Source: Neoarius graeffei
Taxonomy: Eukaryota > Chordata > Actinopteri > Siluriformes > Ariidae
NCBI RefSeq assembly: GCF_027579695.1
Contig: NC_083571.1
Span: 39,803,943-39,867,942 of the forward strand
Direction: 5' to 3'
Length of the DNA stretch: 64,000 bases
Under the pieces are notes generated by a model. The model worked only from the letters and a program-made list of their open reading frames with translations. It was not told the origin of the DNA and searched no databases. A program made the position numbers and the translations under genes. Shown here one piece after another: positions 45,636 to 57,010 of the stretch; position 1 is the stretch's first letter; each line of letters begins with the position of its first letter.

Positions 45636-46012
45636 GGGCGGCACGGTGGTGTAGTGGTTAGCGCTGTCGCCTCACAGCAAGAAGGTCCGGGTTCGAGCCC
45701 CGTGGCCGGCGAGGGCCTTTCTGTGCAGAGTTTGCATGTTCTCCCCGTGTCCGCGTGGGTTTCCTCCGGGTGCTCCGGTTTCCCCCACAGTCCAAAGACA
45801 TGCAGATTAGGTTAACTGGTGACTCTAAATTGACCGTAGGTGTGAATGTGAGTGTGAATGGTTGTCTGTGTCTATGTGTCAGCCCTGCGATGACCTGGCG
45901 ACTTGTCCAGGGTGTACCCCGCCTTTCGCCCGTAGTCAGCTGGGATAGGCTCCAGCTTGCCTGCGACCCTGTAGAACAGGATAAAGCGGCTAGAGATAAT
46001 GAGATGAGATGA
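45636..46012 (+). repeat. tRNA-derived SINE, copy 4
   Basis: Full-length, flanked by near-identical 12-bp repeats ATTTACCAAGGT and ATTTACTAAGGT. Confidence 0.93.
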
Positions 46013-47140
46013 GATTTACTAAGGTCACATCTGAATGAATAAAATGTATATATAATTATCATCAGTAGTATTACCATATTACAGCTGATAATGATTAAAC
46101 AATAAAGTTTTGTGCTTCAACAAAATAAAAGCATTCAATGCAAGAGGAAAAACCTAATATTAAATAATACTATTCAATAATAGTATTAGTAATTCCAGTG
46201 TTATGATTTAACTAGCAACCAATTCTGATAATTTTCTAAACAAAGTTATGCATTGTCTTAAATGTGTTGCAAGTACATCATTATGTATCAGGGTTAACAA
46301 TGATGCTCTTGAGTGGTAATACAGAACATTAGCAAATTGTGGGGCATCTCTGAGCTCATGGACATCAAAGATAGCATGTAACACTCTTCTCTGAGTACAA
46401 AGTGTGTTAAGAAAAAGATGCTCAAGAATCTCAGAGGAAGTATGTGTTAACCTTCAGCTTCCTCAGTTGGTAGCTGCCCTATTATAGGGGAGAGCTGACT
46501 GGTGGGTGAGAATTGGCAAATATTGCCAAAAAAAAATGGGAGAATTATATAAAAGCGAAGACTTTACTGTAAATATCCAAATTCCCTAGGGGTAGGTTTT
46601 TGAATTTATACTGAACCCCCATCACAGTCTGAAAATTGTATGGTTATATAGGGAGCCAAGGAAAGTCCACAGGCTGGTACCTGTTAAGCACTACTATAAC
46701 TTTGATAGATACTGTGTCTTGGCACAGTACTGGGCTGTCTATTGGGCTTTGGTTGGATTTTATGCTTTGTTTTCAACACTGATTAGTTTAGGGTTCCATG
46801 GAAAGGACAGCAGAGTGGGAGAGAGCCAATAAACTGAGCAGATCAACCCACTATGCATGTATGGGCAGACTTCTGCTCACAAACCCATCCTTTCTACCAT
46901 CATTTGATAAAGTCTAAGGCTGGGTAGATGTAAGGAAAAGGATAAGTCAAAGCTGGAATTTAGACAAGGACATGTTTCTTTTCTTTGGCCAGTAACTGTA
47001 GCTATAATTGCAGTCAGAAGTTTACATACACTGACATGAATGTCTTCTTCTCGTATGTCAGCCGTAGTTGACTGTTTACTGCAGATTTCTTAGCTAGCTC
47101 AGGACAGCTAGCCAGGGTGGACATCGAGGACATTGAGCAG
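46013..47140. other. Unassigned intergenic DNA
   Basis: AT-rich sequence with no recognisable gene, repeat tail or splice structure. Confidence 0.4.
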
Positions 47141-47303
47141 TTCCCACCCAACCATTCACACACACATTCATAGCTATGGGCAATTTAGAGTAGCCAGTTA
47201 ACCTCACCGCATGTCTTTAGATGGTAGGGGAAACTGGAGCACCTGGAGGAAATCCACACAGACACTGGGAAAATATACAAACTCCGCACAGAAGTGTTCT
47301 TTT
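47141..47303 (-). repeat. Old SINE fragment, copy 5
   Basis: Matches the central and head part of the GGCACGGTGG SINE with many changes (CAATTTAGAGTAGCCAGTTA, CATGTCTTTAGATGGTAGGG). Confidence 0.7.
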
Positions 47304-47485
47304 TTCTGTCATAGAATGATTGTACAACCCCAATTCCAAAAAAGTTGGGACAAAGTACAAATTGTAAATAAAAACGGAATGCAATGATGTGGAAGTTTCA
47401 AAATTCCATATTTTATTCAGAATAGAACATAGATGACATATCAAATGTTTAAACTGAGAAAATGTATCATTTAAAGAGAAAAATT

Positions 47486-47859
47486 CATCTCATCTCATTA
47501 TCTCTAGCCGCTTTATCCTTCTACAGGGTCGCAGGCAAGCTGGAGCCTATCCCAGCTGACTACGGGCGAAAGGCGGGGTACACCCTGGACAAGTCGCCAG
47601 GTCATCACAGGGCTGACACATAGACACAGACAACCATTCACACTCACATTCACACCTACGGTCAATTTAGAGTCACCAGTTAACCTAACCTGCATGTCTT
47701 TGGACTGTGGGGGAAACCGGAGCACCCGGAGGAAACCCACGCGGACACGGGGAGAACATGCAAACTCCGCACAGAAAGGCCCTCGCCGGCCCCGGGGCTC
47801 GAACCCAGGACCTTCTTGCTGTGAGGCGACAGCGCTAACCACTACACCACCGTGCCGCC
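47486..47859 (-). repeat. tRNA-derived SINE, copy 6
   Basis: Inserted in the terminal repeat of copy F; 10-bp duplication GAGAAAAATT at 47476-47485 and 47860-47869. Confidence 0.95.
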
Positions 47860-47928
47860 GAGAAAAATTAGATGATCTTAAATTTCATGACAACAACACA
47901 TCTCAAAAAAGTTGGGACAAGGCCATGT

Positions 47929-49005
47929 TTACCACTGTGAGACATCCCCTTTTCTCTTTACAACAGTCTGTAAACATCTGGGGACTGAGGAGACAAGTTG
48001 CTCAAGTTTAGGGATAGGAATGTTAACCCATTCTTGTCTAATGTAGGATTCTAGTTGCTCAACTGTCTTAGGTCTTTTTTGTTGTATCTTCCGTTTTATG
48101 ACGCGCCAAATGTTTTCTATGGGTGAAAGATCTGGACTGCAGGCTGGCCAGTTCAGTACCCGGACCCTTCTTCTACGCAGCCATGATGCTGTAATTGATG
48201 CAGTATGTGGTTTGGCATTGTCATGTTGGAAAATGCAAGGTCTTCCCTGAAAGAGACGTCGTCTGGATGGGAGCATATGTTGCTCTAGAACCTGGATATA
48301 CCTTTCAGCACTGATGGTGTCTTTCCAGATGTGTAAGCTGCCCATGTCACACACACTAGTGCAGCCCCATACCATCAGAGATGCAGGCTTCTGAACTGAG
48401 CACCGATAACAACTTGAGTCGTCCTTCTCCTCTTTAGTCCGAATGACACGGCGTCCCTGATTTCCATAAAGAACTTCAAATTTTGATTCGTCTGACCACA
48501 GAACAGTTTTCCACTTTGCCACAGTCCATTTTAAATGAGCCTTGGCCCAGAGAAGACGTCTGCGCTTCTGGATCATGTTTAGATACGGCTTCTTCTTTGA
48601 ACTATAGAGTTTTAGCTGGCAACGGCGGATGGCACGGTGAATTGTGTTCACAGATAATGTTCTCTGGAAATATTCCTGAGCCCATTTTGTGATTTCCAAT
48701 ACAGAAGCATGCCTGTATGTGATGCAGTGCTGTCTAAGGGCCCGAAGATCACGGGCACCCAGTATGGTTTTCCGGCCTTGACCCTTACACACAGAGATTC
48801 TTCCAGATTCTCTGAATCTTTTGATGATATTATGCACTGTAGATGATGATATGTTCAAACTCTTTGCAATTTTACACTGTCGAACTCCTTTCTGATATTG
48901 CTCCACTATTTGTCGGCGCAGAATTAGGGGGATTGGTGATCCTCTTCCCATCTTTACTTCTGAGAGCCGCTGCCACTCCAAGATGCTCTTTTTATACCCA
49001 GTCAT
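47929..49005 (-). CDS. Tc1-family transposase, intact reading frame
   Basis: 358 residues without a break, from [20 protein letters not shown] to RKGDVSQW. This is a DDE transposase that would bind the terminal repeats and cut and paste the element at TA. Order: paired-type helix-turn-helix (residues ~25-120; [20 protein letters not shown], then a GRKT hook and a second helix-turn-helix ending [10 protein letters not shown]), a Lys/Arg-rich nuclear-targeting stretch, then catalytic WSDESKFEV (first Asp), FQHDNAKPHT (second Asp) and [12 protein letters not shown] (Glu, 34 residues on). The gypsy insertion lies only 29 bases upstream of the start codon, between the promoter end and the gene, so this copy is probably silent although the frame is intact. 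Confidence 0.92.
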   Translation of the reverse strand: MTGYKKSILEWQRLSEVKMGRGSPIPLILRRQIVEQYQKGVRQCKIAKSLNISSSTVHNIIKRFRESGRISVCKGQGRKTILGARDLRALRQHCITYRHASVLEITKWAQEYFQRTLSVNTIHRAIRRCQLKLYSSKKKPYLNMIQKRRRLLWAKAHLKWTVAKWKTVLWSDESKFEVLYGNQGRRVIRTKEEKDDSSCYRCSVQKPASLMVWGCTSVCDMGSLHIWKDTISAERYIQVLEQHMLPSRRRLFQGRPCIFQHDNAKPHTASITASWLRRRRVRVLNWPACSPDLSPIENIWRVIKRKIQQKRPKTVEQLESYIRQEWVNIPIPKLEQLVSSVPRCLQTVVKRKGDVSQW

Positions 49006-49034
49006 GTTAATGACCTATTGCCAATTGACCTAAT

Positions 49035-49524
49035 TGTTAGGACTTGGACTGTTTTGGCCTCTAGAGGCCGCTGTTATTTCCTTTTCGTGTCATATTTATT
49101 TTGGCCTCTAGAGGCCGCCACTGTTCCTGTGTTTTGTGTTTTTTTTTGTTAATTGCCTGTTAGTCCTAATTATCTTCACCTGTGTCCTTAATTAGTTTGT
49201 GTATTTATACCCCTGAGTTCAGTCCTCTTGTCACGGAGTCTTTGTGCTGTTATGTTTATCTCCAGTTTCCTTTGTACTGTGTTTTGTGGATCTTCTGAGC
49301 TTTTGCATTTTTGCCTTTTTCTTTTTGAATTATACTCTTTGTTTTTTTTGTTTTTTTTTGTTTTGCCTTGGATTGTATATAGTGTACATAGTATAAACCT
49401 TTTGTTACTTTTTCTACTTCCACCTCACGCCTCTGCATTTGAGTCATTCCCCTGGTGGCCTAGTGGGGGTTTGCTGGATCATCACACCAACGAATCAGGT
49501 TCGAATCCCAGCAAAACCCTAACA
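49035..49524 (+). repeat. 5' LTR
   Basis: 490 bp, TGTTAGG...CCCTAACA. Contains a duplicated GGCCTCTAGAGGCCG palindromic motif (near 49057 and 49102), a TATTTATA box at 49202 and a predicted transcription start near 49233. It lacks the four bases that create AATAAA in the 3' LTR. Confidence 0.95.
49202..49209 (+). promoter_or_regulatory. LTR TATA box
   Basis: TATTTATA about 31 bases before the ACGGAGTCTTT that matches the primer-binding site. The spacing suits a start of transcription at 49233. Confidence 0.7.
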
Positions 49525-49525
49525 G

Positions 49526-49536
49526 AAAGACTCCGT
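49526..49536 (+). promoter_or_regulatory. Primer-binding site, predicted self-priming
   Basis: AAAGACTCCGT, one base after the 5' LTR, is the exact complement of ACGGAGTCTTT at 49233-49243. Tf1 and Sushi-type elements prime from the folded-back 5' end of their own RNA rather than a tRNA. Confidence 0.7.
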
Positions 49537-49537
49537 C

Positions 49538-50557
49538 ATGACCGACTCAGCAGAGGCTGCTTCAACTGTCTACCCGGCCAACCTTCAGGGAATTATGGCA
49601 GCTTTGACACGCTTCGGAGCGACCATGGAAGCTCATGGATGTACGCTCACCAGCCAACGTGAGGCCCTTGCTCGCCACGAGGAACTGCTTCAGCAAATTG
49701 GGAAAACCCTGGCACAGCTGACATCTCTGCCTGCATCTCCTGCTCCTGATCCAGTTCCTGCTCCTGATCCAGCTCCCACTCCTGCTCCAGTGCCTCCTGC
49801 CATGCTGCCTTCTTCACCTCGCGAACCCAGCCTTCCTGCACCACAGAGGTATGACGGCAAGCACAGTGAGTGCCGAGAGTTCCTTACCCAGTGTCAACTC
49901 ACCTTTGAGCTTCAGCCTACCACCTACACTACGGATCGCTGCAAGATTGCCTTTGTGATCACCTTATTAGCTGGTAAGGCGCGAGCCTGGGCTACTGCTA
50001 TCTGGCAAAGACAGGGACCTGAGTGCTTTGATTTCCAGCTGTTTTCTGAAGAGATGCTTCGGGTCTTCGATCAGGCAGACATCAGTACCGACGCAGCCCG
50101 AAAGCTCATGTCCATCCGGCAAGGAGGAAGCGTCGCAGATTACGCCATCTCGTTCCGAACACTCGCAGCAGTAAGTGGATGGAACGAGACTGCCCTGGTG
50201 TCAGCCTTCCACCATGGTCTGTCTGACCCCATCAAGGATGGTCTGGCCTCTATTGGATGCCCAAGTGACCTCGAAACCCTGATCTCACATGCTATTCGTC
50301 TGGACAACAGGATGAGAGAACGCCACCAGGCCTTGAGCCCCCCCAGCCTCCCTACCTCTACCTGGAGACCGTCTACCTCCTTCAGTGACTGTCCAGAACC
50401 CATGCAAGTGGGTCGTACTCGCCTCTCCGCATCTGAGAGGGAGCGCAGAAGGAGGGACAAGTGCTGCATCTACTGTGGCAAGCCTGGTCACTTCCGAGCA
50501 TCATGTCCCGAACTCTTGGGAAAAGGACCGCCCCGTCCAGCCGAGGGAGGGTTGTGA
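49538..50557 (+). CDS. gag: Gag polyprotein of the gypsy element
   Basis: 339 residues, starting [20 protein letters not shown] just two bases after the primer-binding site. A Pro/Ala/Asp-rich repeat [13 protein letters not shown] follows a coiled segment near residues 25-65. The capsid-like retrotransposon gag region ([20 protein letters not shown], about 115-260) comes next, then a CCHC zinc knuckle [14 protein letters not shown] near residue 310 for RNA packaging. It forms the particle shell. The frame overlaps pol by about 97 bases, and pol is in the -1 frame. The frame is uninterrupted. Confidence 0.93.
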   Translation: MTDSAEAASTVYPANLQGIMAALTRFGATMEAHGCTLTSQREALARHEELLQQIGKTLAQLTSLPASPAPDPVPAPDPAPTPAPVPPAMLPSSPREPSLPAPQRYDGKHSECREFLTQCQLTFELQPTTYTTDRCKIAFVITLLAGKARAWATAIWQRQGPECFDFQLFSEEMLRVFDQADISTDAARKLMSIRQGGSVADYAISFRTLAAVSGWNETALVSAFHHGLSDPIKDGLASIGCPSDLETLISHAIRLDNRMRERHQALSPPSLPTSTWRPSTSFSDCPEPMQVGRTRLSASERERRRRDKCCIYCGKPGHFRASCPELLGKGPPRPAEGGL

Positions 50558-53500
50558 CGGGGCCTACCCTCTCTCCCGGACTCCCTGGCCAAGGAATCTA
50601 CATCCCGGTCTCCATCTCCTGGGGTGAGTCTGTCCACTCTTGTCAAGCTTTGATAGACTCAGGGGCGGCTGGGAACTTTATGGATATTCACTTCGCCCAA
50701 AGCATCAATATACCTACTGCACCTCTTGAAGTCCCTCTGTCTGTGTCTGCCCTCGATGGCCAAGCGTTAGGTGATGGAAGAGTCACTCAAGTTACTTCTC
50801 CAGTCTTCCTCCAGTCTCAAGGTCACAAGGAAGAAATATCCCTGCACCTGATTCCTTCACCTGAGTTCCCAGTTATTCTAGGCCTTCCTTGGCTTACTCG
50901 CCACAACCCTCGCATAGACTGGGTAACAAGCCAGGTTGTGGAATGGGGCCCTGCATGCCATGCCTCTTGTCTGCTCTCTAGCTCTCCTGTGTCTCCTGCC
51001 GAGCCCCCTGATCTCACCGAGTTATCTCAAGTTCCCACAGAGTACTGGGATCTCAAGGAGGTATTCAGCAAGAGCAGGGCCGCCGTTCTTCCTCCGCACC
51101 GGGCCTACGACTGTGCCATCGACTTGCTCCCTGGGACTACCCCTCCTCGTGGCAGACTGTTTTCCCTCTCTCAGCCAGAATGCAAGGCTATGGAGGAATA
51201 CCTCAAAGACGCCCTGGTCTCTGGGTTCATTCGACCCTCCACCTCACCTGCTGGTGCCGGCTTCTTCTTTGTCGGCAAGAAGGATGGGGGGCTTCGACCA
51301 TGTATTGACTACAGGGGCCTGAACAAGATCACTGTGCGCAACCGATATCCCCTTCCGCTGATGTCCACTGCTTTCGACCTGCTCCAAGGCGCCACCGTCT
51401 TCACCAAGTTGGACCTACGGAACGCATACCACCTCATCCGTATCCGACAGGGAGACGAGTGGAAGACTGCCTTTAACACCCCGTCTGGGCACTACGAATA
51501 CCAGGTGATGCCCTTTGGACTCACCAACGCACCAGCTGTTTTTCAGGCCTTAATCAACGACGTCTTAAGGGACATGATTAACCTGTATGTCTTTGTCTAC
51601 CTCGATGACATCCTTATCTTTTCCAAGACCGTGCAGGAGCACCGCCACCATGTCCGCCAGGTTCTCCAGAGGCTGCTACAGAACAATCTGTTCGCCAAGG
51701 CCCAGAAATGCGAATTTCATGTTCCCGAGGTCTCCTTTCTGGGATTTATTGTACGGACAGGCCAACTCCAAATGGACCCTGCCAAGACCCTGGCCGTCCG
51801 GGACTGGCCTACTCCCAAGTCCGTTAAGGAGGTTCAGCGGTTCTTAGGATTCGCTAACTTCTACCGCAAGTTCATCAGGAACTTCAGTTCTGTGGCAGCA
51901 CCCATGTCAGACCTCACCAAAGGGACAGGTGGATCTTATGGCTGGTCTCCTCAGGCAGAAAAGGCGTTCAAAGACCTCAAGGCCCGCTTCTGCACGGCAC
52001 CCATTCTGGTCCTCCCGGACACCTCCCAACCATTCATCGTGGAGGTGGACGCCTCGGACAGTGGTGTCGGCGCGGTACTCTCTCAACGTTCGGAAGGAAA
52101 GCTGCACCCCTGCGCTTACTTCTCCCACCGCCTGAGTCCTGCGGAGTCCCGGTACGATGTGGGGGATCGAGAACTGCTAGCGGTCAAACTGGCCCTTGAG
52201 GAGTGGAGGCACTGGCTGGAGGGAGCGCAACATCCATTCCTGGTTTGGACTGACCACAAGAACCTGGAGTACCTCCAGCAAGCCAAGAGACTGAACCCTC
52301 GACAGGCTAGGTGGGCCCTGTTTTTCAGTCGGTTTGACTTCACCCTCTCGTACCGTCCCGGCTCCAAGAACACCAAACCTGACACACTGTCCAGGCTGTT
52401 CTCTGCCACTAACAGGGAGAATGAAGTCGGGCCTATTATCCCGGTGTCCCGGATTGTGGCCCCTGTCCGCTGGGGTATTGAGGAGGCTGTTCGACGAGCC
52501 CAATGCCAGGACCCCGGTCCTGGGACGGTGCCACCGGGCCTCTTGTACGTCCCACATCAAGCCCAGGCCAAGGTTCTCCAGTGGGGTCACTCTTCCCCTC
52601 TCACCGCCCACCCAGGAGCTCGGAGGACCCTGGACTTCCTGAAAAGACGCTTCTGGTGGCCTAACATGGAGCAGGAAGTAAGGTCATTTGTCCTGTCCTG
52701 TGAGGTTTGCACCAGAACCAAGAACCCACGACAGCGTCCCCAGGGTCTCCTGCATCCTCTGACCATTCCCCGGCATCCCTGGTCCCACGTGGCAGTCGAC
52801 TTCATCACGGGTCTCCCTGAGTCACAAGGTAACATAGTCATTTTGGTCATTGTTGACAGATTCTCCAAGGCCTGCCGCTTCATACCTCTGTGCAAACTCC
52901 CCTCTGCTCTTGAAACAGCGAAACTTATATTTAATCATGTCTTCCGAGTCTTTGGTCTTCCACAGGACATCGTCTCAGACCGAGGGCCCCAGTTCTCCTC
53001 CCGAGTGTGGCACGGGTTCTGCAAGGTCATCGGAGCCACTGCCAGCCTCTCCTCTGGGTTTCACCCACAGTCCAATGGTCAGACGGAGAGGCTCAACCAG
53101 GACCTGGAAACCACCCTGCGAGGCCTGGCTATGGATAACCCGACATCGTGGAGCACCTGGCTGCCATGGGCAGAGTACGCCCACAACACCCTGCAGTCAT
53201 CGGCCACCAAGCTGTCGCCATTCCAGTGCCAATTCGGGTTCCAGCCACCTCTGTTCCCAGACCAGGAGGAGGACGCGGGGGTGCCCTCGGTCAACCAATA
53301 TGTGAGACGGTGTCGCAAGACCTGGAGCAAGGTCAGGAAGACCCTCATACAGACCTCCAGAACCAACCAGACTCAGGCCAACCACCACAGAAGACCTGCA
53401 CACACTTTCCGCCCTGGGCAGCGGGTTTGGCTGTCCACTAAGGACCTTCCGCTGCGGGTGGAGAACCGCAAGCTTGCTCCTCGCTACATTGGCCCCTTCA

Positions 53501-53856
53501 AGGTGGTGCGCAGGGTGAACCCTGTCTCCTACCGGCTTCAGTTGCCCCGGACTCTGAGGATCAACCCCACTTTCCATGTTTCCCTGTTGCGGCCTGTACT
53601 GACGTCTACATATGCCCCTGCCCCTAGGAACCCCCCACCCCCCCGCATCTTCCAGGGGCAGACTGTGTTCACTGTGCATCGCCTGCTTGACTCCCGCCGG
53701 GTCCGCGGCGGGTTGCAATATCTGGTGGACTGGGAGGGCTATGGTCCTGAGGAGCGCTGCTGGGTTCCTGCTCGGGATGTCCTGGATAAAGAACTGTGTC
53801 GGGACTTCCATTCGGCCCATCCGGATCGCCCTGGGAACGTCAGGAGACGCTCCTAG
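50461..53856 (+). CDS. pol: Pol polyprotein of the gypsy element
   Basis: An open frame of 1131 codons, probably entered by frameshift near 50518 rather than from its first Met. Domains by residue: aspartic protease ([11 protein letters not shown], Asp near 66); reverse transcriptase ([20 protein letters not shown]; catalytic YLDD near 380); RNase H ([26 protein letters not shown]); integrase with an HHCC finger ([24 protein letters not shown]), then Asp of VDFITGLP (~780), Asp of SDRGPQFS (~840) and Glu of NGQTERLNQ (~876); and a C-terminal chromodomain ([20 protein letters not shown], ~1085) thought to guide insertion into particular chromatin. All catalytic residues I checked are present and no stop interrupts the frame. 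The stop lies just before the polypurine tract. Confidence 0.96.
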   Translation: MLHLLWQAWSLPSIMSRTLGKRTAPSSRGRVVTGPTLSPGLPGQGIYIPVSISWGESVHSCQALIDSGAAGNFMDIHFAQSINIPTAPLEVPLSVSALDGQALGDGRVTQVTSPVFLQSQGHKEEISLHLIPSPEFPVILGLPWLTRHNPRIDWVTSQVVEWGPACHASCLLSSSPVSPAEPPDLTELSQVPTEYWDLKEVFSKSRAAVLPPHRAYDCAIDLLPGTTPPRGRLFSLSQPECKAMEEYLKDALVSGFIRPSTSPAGAGFFFVGKKDGGLRPCIDYRGLNKITVRNRYPLPLMSTAFDLLQGATVFTKLDLRNAYHLIRIRQGDEWKTAFNTPSGHYEYQVMPFGLTNAPAVFQALINDVLRDMINLYVFVYLDDILIFSKTVQEHRHHVRQVLQRLLQNNLFAKAQKCEFHVPEVSFLGFIVRTGQLQMDPAKTLAVRDWPTPKSVKEVQRFLGFANFYRKFIRNFSSVAAPMSDLTKGTGGSYGWSPQAEKAFKDLKARFCTAPILVLPDTSQPFIVEVDASDSGVGAVLSQRSEGKLHPCAYFSHRLSPAESRYDVGDRELLAVKLALEEWRHWLEGAQHPFLVWTDHKNLEYLQQAKRLNPRQARWALFFSRFDFTLSYRPGSKNTKPDTLSRLFSATNRENEVGPIIPVSRIVAPVRWGIEEAVRRAQCQDPGPGTVPPGLLYVPHQAQAKVLQWGHSSPLTAHPGARRTLDFLKRRFWWPNMEQEVRSFVLSCEVCTRTKNPRQRPQGLLHPLTIPRHPWSHVAVDFITGLPESQGNIVILVIVDRFSKACRFIPLCKLPSALETAKLIFNHVFRVFGLPQDIVSDRGPQFSSRVWHGFCKVIGATASLSSGFHPQSNGQTERLNQDLETTLRGLAMDNPTSWSTWLPWAEYAHNTLQSSATKLSPFQCQFGFQPPLFPDQEEDAGVPSVNQYVRRCRKTWSKVRKTLIQTSRTNQTQANHHRRPAHTFRPGQRVWLSTKDLPLRVENRKLAPRYIGPFKVVRRVNPVSYRLQLPRTLRINPTFHVSLLRPVLTSTYAPAPRNPPPPRIFQGQTVFTVHRLLDSRRVRGGLQYLVDWEGYGPEERCWVPARDVLDKELCRDFHSAHPDRPGNVRRRS
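50518..50524 (+). promoter_or_regulatory. Predicted -1 frameshift slip site
   Basis: GGGAAAA placed G-GGA-AAA in the gag frame, the canonical X-XXY-YYZ form, inside the gag/pol overlap. GC-rich sequence follows, which could form the stimulating structure. Confidence 0.7.
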
Positions 53857-53866
53857 AGGGGGGGGT
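53854..53866 (+). promoter_or_regulatory. Polypurine tract
   Basis: AGAGGGGGGGGT directly before the 3' LTR, right after the pol stop; the plus-strand primer site. Confidence 0.85.
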
Positions 53867-53868
53867 CC

Positions 53869-54361
53869 TGTTAGGACTTGGACTGTTTTGGCCTCTAGAG
53901 GCCGCTGTTATTTCCTTTTCGTGTCATATTTATTTTGGCCTCTAGAGGCCGCCACTGTTCCTGTGTTTTGTGTTTTTTTTTGTTAATTGCCTGTTAGTCC
54001 TAATTATCTTCACCTGTGTCCTTAATTAGTTTGTGTATTTATACCCCTGAGTTCAGTCCTCTTGTCACGGAGTCTTTGTGCTGTTATGTTTATCTCCAGT
54101 TTCCTTTGTACTGTGTTTTGTGGATCTTCTGAGCTTTTGCATTTTTGCCTTTTTCTTTTTGAATTATACTCTTTGTTTTTGTTTTTTTTTTTGTTTTGCC
54201 TTGGATTGTATATAGTGTACATAGTATAAATAAACCTTTTGTTACTTTTTCTACTTCCGCCTCACGCCTCTGCATTTGAGTCATTCCCCTGGTGGCCTAG
54301 TGGGGGTTTGCTGGATCATCACACCAACGAATCAGGTTCGAATCCCAGCAAAACCCTAACA
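53869..54361 (+). repeat. 3' LTR
   Basis: 493 bp, nearly identical to the 5' LTR. Differences I see: the T-run/G spacing near 54175-54195, TAAA present (AATAAA at about 54228) where the 5' LTR lacks it, and one A/G change in CTACTTCCGCCTC. Confidence 0.95.
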
Positions 54362-54955
54362 CTAATGAGTTGCAATTTGGTCCTCCACAGGGCTTAATTT
54401 GAGCCAGAACATGACGGAACAAGATCCGGAACCTCCGTCGTTGGATCCGGCAGCTATTTTCATTTCATTCAGTGTTCCGGCAGCTATTTAAATGGATCAG
54501 ATCACCTCCGTGACCATCACAAAGGGAAAAAACTCAAACAATAAATTAAATAAATAAGTAAATAAAAATTTGTTTAGTGTTCGGTTTTGATTTTGATATC
54601 TGTTTTGATTTCTCTCCTATGACATCCACAAAATCTATGCGAAAGGGGAAGGGGGGGGACATGGGGTGTATACTTCCGCTCAATAGAACACCGGGTTTTT
54701 TGTAGCCGTTAGCTTGCGCTGTGGAAAAAATGGCAAAAAAAAACAAGAAAGCTTACTAAAAATTTTCAAAGTCCCAGGACAGCCGGATCCTAAACATTAC
54801 CCTGCCCTCTACAGACATTTTACAAAGGCAGCGCAGGATTCCATCCGTGATGGAGCAACCCGAGAGAGCTACAATGGGCTGGCAAAGCGCCGGTGCATCC
54901 TGAACCTGCCGACCACCTGTGAACAATCCCAGTTACATAACAAATCCTTGACTAA

Positions 54956-55638
54956 TGGCCCTTTTCCACTACCCTTTTTCAGCTCGCTTCAGCCTGACAC
55001 GGCTCGCGTTTCGACTACCTCAGAGCAGCACGACTCAGCTCGCTTCAGCCCTGCTTAGCACCCAAAACTCGCACGGTTTTGGAGTGGGGCTGAAGCGAGC
55101 CAAGCTGAGCCGAGTGGGGCTAGGGGCGTGAGGAGACACTCCCCTGTGCACTGATTGGTGAGGAGGAGTGTCCTCACACACCCACACACGCCCTGCGAGC
55201 ACGCTGGGATCTGTAAACACCGTAAACCCGGAAGAAGAATAATTACGAATTACGAGAATTTCTGAAGCCTTATGCGCCTCGCCTCATCTATACGCTCTTG
55301 CCAGTATCTGTTGGCGTTGTCAGTGACAACAAGCCACAGCACCAAGACCAGCAACACTAACGACTCCATGTCCTCCATGTTTATTGTTTACTATCCGGGT
55401 CGTGAGACTACCGCTTAAAAGGTCACTGATGTCACTGTTTGCGCCACCTAACGACATCACATGACGTCCACCCACTTTCGCTAACTCCACCCAATGTGTC
55501 CACCCACTTCCAGCCAGCACGGTTCAGCGCGGTTGTAGTCGAAATGCAACTCCAACAGCCCCACTCAGCTTGACTCAGCCCAACTCAGCACCGCATGGCT
55601 CAGCCCAACTCAGCCGCGTTGGTAGTGGAAAAGCGGCA
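54956..55638. mobile_element. MITE with TTTTCCACTACC inverted ends
   Basis: Left end ATGGCCCTTTTCCACTACC; right end GGTAGTGGAAAAGCGGCAT. The interior is rich in CAGCTCGCTTCAGC-type repeats in both orientations. The target duplication is not clear. Confidence 0.75.
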
Positions 55639-56490
55639 TATGTGAAGGGTGTAGGCGGATCACTGCCCTGAAAAAAAAAAATGTTACATGTCAACTCGTT
55701 ATTACTTAAGAAAAGAATTAACCGTGTTACTTGAAAAAGAAAAAGAAAAAATGGCTCACGTCACTTTTTAAAAACCCGTATTTACTTACCATTACTTGAA
55801 TCGATTGCACTTATGGCTGCTACTTGAATCCTTGGAATATAGTAAAACTTGAATCCTTAAAATGAATTCTCCAACTTGTTTTGTAAACCCTTTATTTCTT
55901 AACTATTACTTGAATTGATTGCACTTCTGTTTGCTGGCACTGCTTTTAAACTTGAAATATGCTTGAAATCCTAGGCTATGCTTTTAAATACCCTACTTAA
56001 ATCCTTAAAATGAGTCATTTAACTCATGTCTTGTGTGATCTGATCTTCAATGGTGAAATAAACCGGTTGTGATATGAGTACAGTCTGTTATTTTAGAAGA
56101 TAATTTTATTATATAATTTAATATATAGCCTAATAAAAAATAATATTTTATAACATATCACGACATATTACTGTCTGTAACTGTTTGTCACTAAAGCATT
56201 TTCTAAGATCATAATGTCTGATATTATTTTATTTTATTTTTTTTGCCAAGCGGGGCCACTGCCGGGTCGGTCAACACGTGGTAGGTCTATTGTTCAAATG
56301 CGTTCTACGGTCTATGGGGCTGCGTTGTGGGTGCAAGTGCCAGGACTGTTTTATTTATTTACTTTCTTTATAATCTTAGTCAGATACACAAGCAAGATTA
56401 AGTCTTTACTCTGCTGTGTTTTATTATGGCCATCAATATATTGTAACCTGTGTTTGATTTGTTAATTGTTGATCCAGTTGTTGTCTTAAC

Positions 56491-57010
56491 GCAGGGGTCT
56501 GCAATGGCTCGGGAGCCAGATGTGGCTCTTTTGGTGACTGCATCTGGCTCGCAGCTTAATCAGCTCACACTGAGATCAAGAAGTACACCTCCATTTAATG
56601 AAAAAGTCAGTTAGCTGTCCGCAAAGCAAAGCCTTTTGACAAAGAACATGGCAAAAAGGGAAAAAAGGTGACTGGTAGGTTACCATACATTTTAACAGGA
56701 ATGGACAGAGGAATTCACCTTTGTGGGGTGAGAGGGTCCTGCTTTGTGTCCAACAGGCCTATACAATGACAAGATTGCATCGATAAAACAATGAAAAAAG
56801 CGGCACTTCGAAACACGCCAAGCTACGTTTGCGTCAAAATATTCAGCGGGGGACAGGAGGAAGACGGCATGTCAAGAGCCTCTTCATTATGAAAAAGAAT
56901 ATATTACACTCAAATTGTTGGTCATATGTAAAAATACATTTTAGTTGTATTCAGCGTCACTTTTTATATATGGCTCTCACGAAAATGTATTTGAAAATAT
57001 TTGGCATTCC
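56491..57010. mobile_element. hAT-type fragment (CAGGGGTCTGCAA end)
   Basis: Starts CAGGGGTCTGCAATGGCTCG and continues AGATGTGGCTCTTTTGG, resembling Charlie-type hAT ends. The matching right end is missing. Confidence 0.55.

Larger units (their letters stand above)
49035..54361 (+). mobile_element. Complete Ty3/gypsy chromovirus (Sushi/Tf1-like)
   Basis: A 5.3-kb LTR retrotransposon flanked by the 5-bp duplication CTAAT (49030-49034, 54362-54366). LTRs are 49035-49524 and 53869-54361. Both protein frames are open. Pol order is protease, RT, RNase H, integrase, chromodomain, as in vertebrate Sushi-type chromoviruses. The 5' end shows a match for self-priming, and gag and pol overlap at a slip site. 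Few LTR differences point to a recent insertion. It is nested in Tc1 copy F. Confidence 0.97.

Noticed and set aside
47513..47842. A 109-residue open frame (cysteine/arginine-rich) that recurs at 18565, 62239, 62598 and 63685
   Set aside because: It is the body of the GGCACGGTGG SINE read in one frame; identity follows from SINE copying, and the tRNA-like head and (GATGA)n tail explain the sequence.
48483..48692. Small frame repeated at 39579
   Set aside because: Opposite strand of the second-family Tc1 transposase.
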